Shown here in pieces: positions 47,281 to 57,109 of a stretch of 64,000 nucleotides of DNA. Every line of letters starts with the position of its first letter. Positions within the stretch are counted from its first letter, which is position 1. Both the position numbers and the translations under genes were made by a program. The stretch is from Citrus sinensis. Its lineage: Eukaryota > Streptophyta > Magnoliopsida > Sapindales > Rutaceae. The notes under the pieces are model-generated. The model had not been told where the DNA came from. It was given only the letters and a program-made list of their open reading frames with translations, and did not search any database. The stretch spans positions 4,092,001 to 4,156,000 of the forward strand of contig NC_068563.1 of assembly GCF_022201045.2 (NCBI RefSeq), read 5' to 3'.

Positions 47281-48625
47281 ACATTAAGTATAAAGTAAAA
47301 CATAAATTTTGTACATGAAATATATGAATTATAAATAAAAGGTAAAAAAAAATTAATATAAGAGTTATTAAAAAAATACATACAGATGTAAAATAGATGA
47401 TCATTATAATAATGATTCTTATATGTTTCCTAATTTTGTTTCTAAATTAAATAATGATAGTTTTGGCTTGATGTAATAGATGTAATGATATATGTGAAAT
47501 TTGATAAAGGATAAAACTTAATTAAATCTTCAAAAACTATTATTTTCATGTCTTTCAAAGCTATTAGAAGATAAAGTAATTTTTCATCCTTCTAAACCTC
47601 CAAAATGATCCTTGATTATAAATAAAAAGTAAAGTTTAAAACTACATGAAGTATGTATAAGACTGAAAAATTAGATCAAATTTTATTGATATCTCATATA
47701 TATCTAGTAATATACGAATATCTTTTTTTTTTTTTTGCTTAATCCACACCAAGAAAAATAATTTTGCTTAATCAACTTGTTTAGTAAACAAGTACTATAG
47801 TAGAAAATGACAAAAAAAAAAGTTTATATATGTCCTAGAATGAATATAAAATTTATGATTATGCCAATTCAATAAAATTTATTCCAATCTTTTTCAGTAC
47901 ATTTTTTTTAGTCGGTGAGTGGTTTTTTTTCTTTGTTTAATTAAATTAAATGAATAACTATTTTTTGTTTGCTTAATGCTTAATGTTGATTTACAAGTTT
48001 CATATTATTTTTATAAATATTTATTTTGCTTATAATTTTAAAACACTAATTTGCCACTCTTATATTAGTTCACTTATTTTACCTTCTATTTATAAGCCTT
48101 ATATATAATTTATAAAATTTATTTTTATCACAGTATTGATGCTATAATTTTAATTTCGGCATCATAGAATTTTCTCTAGCACTGTTCATTTTGAAAAAGG
48201 AAAATTAACTCAAAGTTTTAAAGTTTGCTTGAAAATATAATAAATATCTTACCCTTTCTATTCAATTCTATTTTTTTAAAGATATATAAGATGAGAAGAT
48301 TGGTTTTACAACAGAGTTGCACACACAATGTAAATTGTGAGTAAAAAGTGATTTAAATACTACTCCATGAAATCAAATCGCAAGTTATATACCTTTCGAA
48401 CAAAAAAAAATTGTGAGTCATATGATTTGACAATCTTTTATGCAATTCCTTTTCCTCATTTTTGCACAAATCTGCTAAGCTTTTAAGGAAATTTAGCTTG
48501 TGTTATTGAACTTGGAAAATGGTATTTTTTTTTTCTTGGTTCAACTCAAATTCCGGTTTTATTTTCCATATGTTTAATCACAAGAAATGATGAAATCATA
48601 ATCTTCTAGAGTATTTCATAATGGG
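47281..48625. other. AT-rich spacer
   Basis: Very AT-rich with many homopolymer runs. No gene, terminal repeat or RNA recognised. Confidence 0.6.
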
Positions 48626-49139
48626 AGATGTTTCGGGGTTTTTAATTAAATACCCTTTAATAGTTTCAAAATTATTTAAATACCCCCTCCCTTTTTGGTT
48701 TTCATGGATACCCTAACAAATGTGAGCAAAGTCGGGAATACCCTTAATGAATGCATCAAATGCACTTAATGAATTCTCTTCATATTTCTTTCCTCATTTC
48801 TTTCACCTAAATCTATTTTTGCTGCCGATTCTTTCAAAATCTCTTAGAATCTCTCAAAATCTCTCATAACTTCTTACACAAATACAATTATGTATTCATT
48901 TCTTTAACACCCACTCTTTCTTTAAAGGTGCATTGCTTATTAAACAACCCAATAAGATATGTTAATGTTGTTGGGTTTTAAATTTTTTAATTTTTAGGAA
49001 AATTTAGAAATTTTCCTCACATTACAATGTTTTATTTTCACCATTTTTTCTTATACGTAGAAATATATGCAATGTAGGTTGTTAAATTATTTTTTTCAGC
49101 AATATAACTTATTTATGGCAAAAATATTTCGAGTCGTGC

Positions 49140-49296
49140 ATTCTTTTGATACCGTGTACGTCATATAGTTAGTCATGTAGGTCGTGTAAGTAATATAGTC
49201 GTGTAAGTCGTGTAGGTCATGTAAGAAATATAGTCGTGTAGGTCATGTAAGAAATATAGTCGTGTAAGTCGTGTAGGTCATGTAGGTCGTGTAGTT
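49140..49296 (+). repeat. Short-unit repeat zone (GTCRTGTA), left
   Basis: Units of GTCGTGTAG and GTCATGTAG or GTCATGTAAGAAATATA repeat over ~155 bases just before the transposase fragment. Similar words recur at 50139-50305. Confidence 0.85.
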
Positions 49297-49342
49297 ACTT
49301 GTATATGAAATTTAATATTATTATTTTTATTGTATCATCAGA

Positions 49343-49601
49343 TATGGTTTTGGTACGTGTGTCTATTCTCTTCAATGGTGAATGGATTGAGCAAAATGAC
49401 GAATATAAGTTCAAAGGTTCAAAGGCTAAAGGGATAATGATACTACGATCGACAACATATGCCGCATTGGTGGAGAAGATAACTGAAGTTATTGATATAG
49501 ATACTTCGGAATTCGAAATCACAATGAAGTTCAAACTTAAGACATATGATCCTATGCCACCAGTTACAATTCAAACCAATGATGATGTGGAATTTTTTTA
49601 G
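49343..49601 (+). pseudogene. MULE transposase N-terminal domain only
   Basis: The 85-codon frame starts MVLVRVSILFNGEWIEQND and contains TYAALVEKITEVIDID and a block ending VTIQTNDDVEFF. This is the ubiquitin-like MuDR N-terminal domain pattern (start, GEW, y.LV..I, mkfkl, P..I.nDdDv.fF). An acceptor-like TCATCAG precedes the ATG. The stop comes right where full-length proteins continue into the zinc finger and DDE core, which are absent. It could still be expressed as a small protein, but that is unproven. Confidence 0.75.
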
Positions 49602-50138
49602 ATTCCAATTTAATTTCACTTCTTTTTTTAATAATTTTCATTGACATTTTCTGCATAGCAGCAAATATAAATTCTTAGCATAAATTAAGTCTTTAAAGAA
49701 CTAAATTAGTCTAATGATTAATGGAAAAATTCGTGTAATTTTAAAGTCGCAATTAAACATATTACAATCATTTAAAAAGTTTTTTTCTTTTTTTTTTATC
49801 TTCAAAGTGCTTCCTTCCCCTGGCCAAGCATACAAGCATACATGAGGAATATCTGCATATAATTAATCTATGAAATCAATTAAGAAAAAAAAATATCAGC
49901 TATAGGAAATTAATGTAATGTTATACACATAAGAACACCATTCGCAGTGATAAAATATTTTCACTCATAACTAGACATATCATGACTTACCATGACTTAT
50001 AATTGGAAATTAAGAATCTTTCTAACTAATGACATTTCACAAGGTAAAGGTATATGCACAATTCCAATTTATTGTGAGCCTAATTAAACTAAATGTAATG
50101 TGCAGATTCTATTGACAAGAAATAAAATGTGGAATTGA

Positions 50139-50305
50139 AGGTCGTGTAATTGTGTAATACAAGAAGATCGTATAATTGTATAATACATGAAGGTCGTATA
50201 AACATGCAATACATGAAGGTCGTGTAATCGTGCAATACATGAAGGTCATGTAATCGTGCAATACATGAAGGTCATGTAATCGTGCAATATATGAAGGTCG
50301 TGTAA
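50139..50305 (+). repeat. Short-unit repeat zone (ATGAAGGTCGTGTAATCGTGCAAT), right
   Basis: About six imperfect 24-base units combine AGGTCGTGTAATCGTGCAAT with ACATGA. The GTCGTGTA core is shared with the left zone of the same element. The minus-strand frame over it is an artefact. Confidence 0.9.
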
Positions 50306-50991
50306 AACACAACCTTGAATCTTACATAACCTTACACAACCAAATCTTGTGCTACATAACAAAATTATAATCAGCACAATCCATTAATTTTTCACAATTT
50401 GCATGCAGTAAAACAACTAAAAATTTGTTTTCGAACATGTTATGAGAGACCCACAACTAATTAATTTATTTTTTCAATATAAAACCCTAACTTTTTGTTT
50501 TTTTCCCTTGAATATTAACAAGAAAACTAATTACATAAAATTATTTGTCTCAACTAGTTACATTTTGACAATTTTGCAGCAAATGATCAACTTTCTCCGG
50601 CGATTATGTAGTGATGAACTATGCTTCACTTTCTCAGTTGTGGCAGCTTCCCCTCCTCAGGCTTAGTTTGCTCGTGTTGAAGTTCGATTTACCATGTATG
50701 GAGAATGAATGTTTGTTTCGGTAGAGGTGATGCCGGTGAGGGAATTGCAGTGTTTGTTTGTTTGAGTTTGATAATGGAGGGGATTGCAGCAGATGAGTGT
50801 TTGTTTGCTTCAGTAGAGAAGGGAGAGGTGCTGTCCGTTGAGTTGAAATGTTTTAAAATAAGGATAGCTTAGTAATTTCCTATTAGTTTTTAAAGGGTAT
50901 CGATGAAAATTTTGGCAAAAATAGATTTTAGGGTATTGAGATAATTTTTGAAGTATGGAGGTGTATCCGGCGCAATTGGCACAGATGTTTC

Positions 50992-51434
50992 TTCCAGAAA
51001 TTTAATACAGGGTTTATAAGTAAATCTATTTAAGTTTTGTGTTTGGTTGCTCAAAGTCAGAGAGAAAGTGAATGTAACGATGAGAAAATGCGAGTTTTCA
51101 GGGAAAAAAAAAAAGGAAAAATTTGGCGTTTTTGGTTGAAACTATAATTGATTTTATAAGTGTTAGTGCAATAGAATATTCTCAAGTTAGTAGAAAAACT
51201 TAAAAGATTGCAATCATTCTGAATACTCATGAGTCATGAGCCACAAATTCCATTGGTAATGGGTCTTTCCTTTTGCCTTGTGGAGCCCATATTATCCACA
51301 TGGAGTGGAAGATTGCCACAACTGCCAAACTTGAAAAAAGTACTTTCAAGATACAATAAAATTTGCTTCACCTTGTTGAGCCCCTGAACCTGAACACAAC
51401 AAAGAGGCGTTCTTTCAATAATTTTTATGTTGAA
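50992..51434 (+). other. Promoter and leader region of Tic62
   Basis: Spacer between the MULE and the Tic62 start. The MULE lies about 450 bases upstream of the start codon and so may affect this promoter. An out-of-frame ATG at 51428 precedes the true start by 7 bases. No clear TATA box chosen. Confidence 0.5.
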
Positions 51435-54400
51435 ATGGAGATTTGCTCCTTGCAATCACAAACTCTATCTACCATACCAAGCCCTCTGTCCAGAAATGGC
51501 CTCATTGTAAAATCTTTTGGGTCCTGTCAAATCCTCAAATTCCCCAGTTCAAAGAAATTTTCACATCCGAGAAAGCTCAAGCTTCCTGATTTCAAAGCTC
51601 AAGCTTCAGGTAATGCAATAGCTTTCTTAAATCAGCATCTTTTGGATTGTCACTTAATTATGATACTTATTTGTTCGTTTCTTTTCTAGAATGGACCAAA
51701 TAGTATGCAATGCAATTCATGAACATGTTGTGATATTTTTGTCAATTGGCATAATATTAATATAAAGAAAGGCTAATTAAGCATTGCAATGTGGATTAGT
51801 TTGTGATAGAAATGTATATAAATTCTCTGGAACAATGTGCCAAAATCTTATTATATGATGTGAACCTTGCACGTATATAATAATCTAGCAGTTACATGCT
51901 ACATGGGATATGCTATAATTGGTTTTTCAAAGCAGAAGCAGAATCATACTATGTTTTCATTATTTATACCTTAAATATGTATATGAATGTGAACTAGGCA
52001 CAATCAATATCTGTTCAGAGGCAGTTGGGGCGACTCCGACAAAAGCAGATTCCAAAGACGACAATCTTGCATTTGTTGCTGGTGCTACAGGTAAAGTTGG
52101 CTCTCGAACAGTAAGGTGAGGGTTTACTTCTCATTTCTCTTTGAATGTCAAGTTGATGCTTGGATACAGAATATGATGAAGTAATGTAATCTTTCTTAGG
52201 GAGCTCTTGAAACTTGGTTTTCGAGTTAGAGCTGGAGTCAGGAGTGTTCAGAGAGCAGAAAATCTTGTCCAGGTATGTGTTGTTTTTAATTAATCATTAT
52301 GTTAGTATCACTGTTTCTCTAATGACTTGTCTACAAAAAAATTTATACTGTAGAGTGTTAAGCAAATGAAGCTCGATGGTGAACTCGCAAACAAAGGAAT
52401 TCAACGTAAGAAAAGAAAGCCGGGGAGTACCATATTTTACATAAATAGCTATTTCCACTGAATAAAACAAAAACGTATTCTGCTAAAATATTTGCATAAG
52501 ACATGTATTCTCCCTTAGCAAGTAACAGGTAGTCTTTGGTTTGTAGCCCAGCTGTAGAAATGCTTGAACTTGTGGAATGTGACTTGGAGAAACGAGTTCA
52601 GATTGAACCAGCTTTAGGCAACGCATCTGTGGTTATATGTTGCATTGGTGCTAGTGAGAAGGAGGTCTTCGATATTACAGGACCTTATAGGATTGACTTC
52701 CAGGCTACCAAAAACCTTGTTGATGCAGGTATGTGCTAAACTTGGTAATTCCAGTTTGATCCAATAATCTTATAGGAAAAAACAAGAGGATGTAGTGTTT
52801 ACTACTTGTTCTTGTGATAATTTTCACATATGTTATTACTTTTTTTTTTCCTCTAAGATTTAACACTCTAAAACTAGAGTGATGCTTCTAACTCTGCAGC
52901 AACTATTGCAAAAGTGAACCACTTTATCATGGTTTCATCATTGGGAACAAATAAATTTGGATTTCCTGCAGCTATTCTAAAGTAAGCTTAAAGAATTTTA
53001 TGCTCTTGCTTTGAGTTTAATGGAAATTTGCTATTTCGTTATCAAATTATCTCTGTTGAGTGATCAAAGTACTCAAATATTTTTCTACCTCTGCCGCCTA
53101 AGTTTGTTTTGGGGAGTCCTGATCTGGAAAAGAAAGGCAGAAGAAGCACTTATAGCCAGTGGTCTCCCTTACACTGTAAGAAAATCTACTAAGCTACAAG
53201 TAAAATTGTGCAACACAGAAATAGCAGGGTCGTCATAGCTTGAATTTGATCACTCATGTTGTAGTGCTTCTTCAGATAGTCCGACCTGGAGGAATGGAGC
53301 GGCCTACTGATGCTTACAAGGAAACACATAATATTACCCTTTCACAAGAAGATACTTTATTTGGTGGCCAGGTGTCTAATCTTCAGGTATGTATTAGATA
53401 AATTTCATTTCTATATCTCAATTTGTGTGAGCAACAAATGGAACAAATGTAATTAACCGCAAAATCATATAAATCCCAGGTCGCAGAACTCTTGGCATGT
53501 ATGGCCAAAAACCGTAGCCTTTCATACTGCAAGGTAGTGGAGGTAATTGCTGAGACAACTGCACCATTGACTCCTATGGAGGAACTTCTTGCAAAGATAC
53601 CATCTCAACGTGCTGAACCAAAGGTAGCTTCTTGCTTAAAAATGCAGATACCAAATGCACGCACGTTTGAAAATCTTGATAAAAAGCCTCAAGTTGCAGC
53701 ATTATCCTTTACAATTCATGTTTGAAAAGCAAATAAGTTTTTCAAGATTCAATGTTGTTCATTGAACCAAACCAGCTTTTAATAATTTAGGACCAATAAG
53801 GTATTACCTCCAAGGTTAAGCATCTTCTAAGATGTCCACCGCTCATCGTAGGTATGGAGTGGCTAGTCACTGGTTGGCTCACACTATGAAAGGAGATGGG
53901 AAACATCTGACCGTTAATTTGATTTCATAGGATAATTTCTATTGTCAAATTATCGCCAATAATTTAGAAATCAATTTGATTCTTGTTCTGTTGTGGAAAC
54001 AGGAATCAATTGCCCCTGAGAAGTCTGATCCAGCAGCTTCTAAGAGCATGATCTCCGAGGAATCTAGTGCTCCCATTACAGAGGAACCTGTCCAAACAAA
54101 AGCGAAGGTGACAGACCCACTTTCTCCATACACGAGGTAGGCCTCTCTATACAATGTTAAAATCTTATTAGCTGGATAGAATTTATATATAAGCCCAAAT
54201 TCCTTATGAATTTTCCATATTTCCAAAGCTATGAAGATTTGAAACCATCTTCATCTCCTTCTCCAACCCCAAGCACCACTCCTGGTGCCTCCAAAACAAG
54301 TGATATAGATGCCAAGCCAGTGGCTTCAAAATCCACACCTTTGTCGGAGCCCTCGAGCACAACCACCAAAAAGGAAGCACCAAAGTCAGAAATGAAGAAA

Positions 54401-55298
54401 ACAGAGCCTCTCTCACCTTATATCGCATAAGCTTATATAATAAATCATATTTCTTCATATTTTTCCTTAATAAGTTCCAGAGGATGTTTCAGTGATGCCA
54501 GTTCCAGAGGTTTTTTCAAAGCCATAGGTAGGATTTAGCTTTTTAAAAGCTGATTTACTGTTGACAGTTACGAGGATTTAAAGCCATCTACATCTCCCAC
54601 TCCAACTGCCCCCCCTGGGAAGAAAGATTCAACCATTGTGGATGGACTGCCAATGTCCGGTATTTCTGACGCTCAAACAAGTACATCTGGGGTAAAAACT
54701 GGCATCACTGAAATGGTATCAGCACCGGAAGAATTGTCAAAAGCAAGGCCTCTTTCTCCATATTTTGCGTAAGTCAATACACTGTTCTTCTGAGATCAGT
54801 TACAATTACCATGGCTTAGCTTCTTTACAATCTGACTTAATTTAAATAGTTATGAAGATTTAAAACCGCCTAGCTCTCCAAGCCCCACACCAAGTGGTCC
54901 CAAAGAAGTACTTTCAAGTTCCTCAACAACTGGAGAAGTTGCATCCCAGTTAACTGGAGGCAACGACGTAGCCAAGACTCCAGATACCAGTCTTGTGGAA
55001 AAGAATCCTATCGTGAATTCGATTCATTACCATTCCCCCTACCATATGTAAGTCTGTAATGGTTACTGATAGTTTCAACTTATTCAACTGTAGTTTTCTT
55101 TGCTTACTGCTTAATTTGAATGTGATGTCATCATTAATCTCTAACTCACCATAAACTATCTGTAGCTTCATTTTGTTCGGTCAAATGCTATTATGTTATT
55201 GTAAACAATTTGTATTGAGTATCGATTTCCTTTTTACCACCAGGTATGAGGACTTGAAGCCTCCAACATCACCAATTCCATCGCCAAAGAAATATTAG
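51435..55298 (+). CDS. TIC62: Tic62, chloroplast envelope/thylakoid FNR-anchoring protein
   Basis: Exons: 51435-51609, 52019-52115, 52200-52272, 52354-52405, 52552-52728, 52900-52981, 53103-53175, 53276-53386, 53480-53623, 54003-54136, 54229-54426, 54568-54768, 54850-55047, 55244-55298. Joined, they give 1770 nt (589 residues). Residues 1-58 form a Ser-rich chloroplast transit peptide. Residues 59-328 are an atypical short-chain dehydrogenase fold with GATGKVG (80-86) binding NADP and YKETH...LFGGQVSNLQVAELL. The C-terminus has four Pro/Ser repeats of the type LSPY-x2-YEDLKPPSSPSPTP, each split over its own phase-2 exon. These repeats bind ferredoxin-NADP+ oxidoreductase. Tic62 shuttles between stroma, thylakoid and inner envelope with redox state. 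Exon 11 lacks a GT donor (see 54427), so the real product may be 439 or 523 residues. The exon 5 acceptor (CCCAG at 52551) was chosen because it alone keeps frame. Confidence 0.9.
54427..54430 (+). other. TIC62: Mutated splice donor and new stop after Tic62 exon 11
   Basis: By alignment with the sister exon, whose end reads TTTTGC/GTAAGTC (54769), the end of exon 11 reads ATCGC/ATAAGCT. The first intron base is A instead of G. If unspliced, the reading frame meets TAA at 54428-54430, right after SPYIA. Confidence 0.85.
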
Positions 55299-56065
55299 AG
55301 GTAAACTGTCCATCGTTGGACAAGGTATTAATTCTGGATGCTTCTTTCCCTTCCTCCATGAATCTGCACTGTCAATTTACACTCAGCTCGATGCATGAAA
55401 GTAATTGAAATAACGTCATTGTCAGAGAATCATCAAATTAATCAGGACCTATCAGGACCTGCATCCGGGGAGTTGCATGGCAAGTTTTCCTGTAGTTAAA
55501 ACTATCCATAGCTATTGAAATTGCCGGAGTAGTTTCAACTGGAACTTCTTGTTATATATACACGGCAGATTCATATTTTGTCATTACTGCACTATTTTGA
55601 TGAAATTTTACCAGCTTGTTTAAATTGATATAAAGTTTAGCAATTTCACTAGCCTACATACAATGAATGAGAACAAATGATTATTTTATGTTTTGACTAT
55701 GGGTAGTTTTGACTTTTGAAGTTATTATGATTATTATGGAATGCTGGATACCGAGTGAAAAACTATCCAAGTTGAATGGTCTAAAAAAAAAGTATAAAAC
55801 CATGGACTTTGTGCAAAGGATAAGGTTTTTTTTTTTTGTGAAGTAACGATTTAATTTTTATGGTCTAGTGCTTACATTATTTTTCGACAATGAAGTATTT
55901 TGGATTGTTAAAAACATTGATAGATTTAATTACATGGGATTATTGTTATGGGATATTAAAAAGTCCTTAAATTAAGTTAAATTTCAATAGAAACCATTCA
56001 TTAATTTATTTTTTGGTCAAATTTTTTTATCTGATACTAAATTAAATTAACTAATTATGTTCTAG

Positions 56066-56336
56066 TTTTTTTTATTTACAATCAGAAATCTATCGGGACT
56101 TGTCCTGAGTAATTTTATTATAGCACAGCCTGAATATCAATCTTTACTGAATATAAATCTTCACTAAACTGAAGGGAGATTTACCCACACTATTAATATT
56201 GGAGGAAAATTAATCATACCCCAACGTGAAGAACCAACTAACTCCCATTATAGAGGGAGGTAAGTCCCAACGCTAACCCAACGCTGGGACTTGAATCCAC
56301 ATGGGTGTGTCAATGGGCTACAGGCCCATTGGCTAA
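56066..56336 (-). mobile_element. Possible tRNA-derived SINE
   Basis: On the minus strand it starts TTAGCCAATGGGCCTGTAGC, an A-box-like word. About 38 bases on is GTGGATTCAAGTCCCAGC, close to the Pol III B box GGTTCRANTCC. It ends ~270 bases later in TTGTAAATAAAAAAAA, a plausible SINE tail. A clean target duplication is not visible, and family assignment is not possible here. Confidence 0.45.
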
Positions 56337-56597
56337 TTCTGTTGTAGTTAAAATCTCAAATTGGAGAACTTGAGTCATGTATTTTATCTTTTTTTGCCAA
56401 AATTTCTCAATTTTCATTTTCTAGAATATGTTATGAGCTCTAGTTCAACACCTAAAAGCTTGTGCCAATTTATGTGAAATAATCAAACTGAAGTTATTTT
56501 TATTTAAATAATTCAATCAATTGATAAAACGTGATATTTATATATTCATATAAACACCGTATCGCAAAGGGCCATAAAATTTTTCGGAAATAACAAT

Positions 56598-56639
56598 ATG
56601 TTGTACAATTTTTACTTGGGAGTAAAAATTGTACAACAT
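56598..56639. repeat. Perfect 19-bp hairpin
   Basis: Arms 56598-56616 and 56621-56639 (ATGTTGTACAATTTTTACT and its complement) are exact around the loop TGGG. A related ACTTTGGCGTAAAAAGTGTACAAT stretch occurs at ~56750, suggesting small foldback or MITE derivatives. Confidence 0.85.
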
Positions 56640-57109
56640 TTCTATCTACTTAAAATTTAAAAATAACATTATCATTCAAAATCCATAAATTAAATACATG
56701 AGATATCATCTATGTAATGAATTAATAAATGATGTGTCATACGAATTTTACTTTGGCGTAAAAAGTGTACAATAAGTCATCTCTACTTCCTATTTATAAA
56801 CGACATATCATTCATATGTCAGAGATATTTACGATTTGTCATCTGTATAATGAATTTTATATTTGTTTGACAGTGGACACATTCTAACAAGAAAACATGG
56901 CGTTTTGGTCAAATTATTGAGATTATTTTGGTCAAATTGCTTTAATCGAAATAAATAATAAACAAGAAGGTTAAAGTGTTGGTCAGTAGTCAACCAGTCG
57001 TCAATTTGGCCATTTTTAGAAAGCCTCCTCAGAATTTAACAGGGGTTTAGCTAGGGTTTGCACTTTGCATTAGTATCTACCAATAACGGGTCGACCCAGA
57101 AACCCGTAA

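Larger units (their letters stand above)
48635..50982 (+). mobile_element. Mutator-like element (MULE), defective
   Basis: It is flanked by an exact 9-bp target duplication AGATGTTTC (48626-48634 and 50983-50991), the length typical of MULEs. The first ~110 bases and the reverse complement of the last ~110 are alignable but diverged. Both contain TTTCAAAAATTAT-like text, AATACCC and TTTTCATSGATACCCT in the same order, forming long degenerate terminal inverted repeats. The interior carries a MuDR-type N-terminal transposase domain at 49343-49601 but no MULE catalytic core or SWIM finger. Two GTCGTGTA-rich repeat zones lie inside. It is therefore non-autonomous, derived from a larger element by internal deletion. 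Confidence 0.82.
55299..57109. other. Tic62 3' end and spacer to the methyltransferase
   Basis: The Tic62 3' UTR probably extends to about 55650. Then AT-rich spacer with a SINE-like insertion (56066-56336) and a hairpin (56598-56639). The methyltransferase promoter occupies the last few hundred bases. No other gene seen. Confidence 0.6.

Noticed and set aside
49140-50305. Regularly repeated short units, considered as a CRISPR-like array
   Set aside because: Units are directly tandem with no unique spacers, lie inside a plant transposon, and the genome is eukaryotic.
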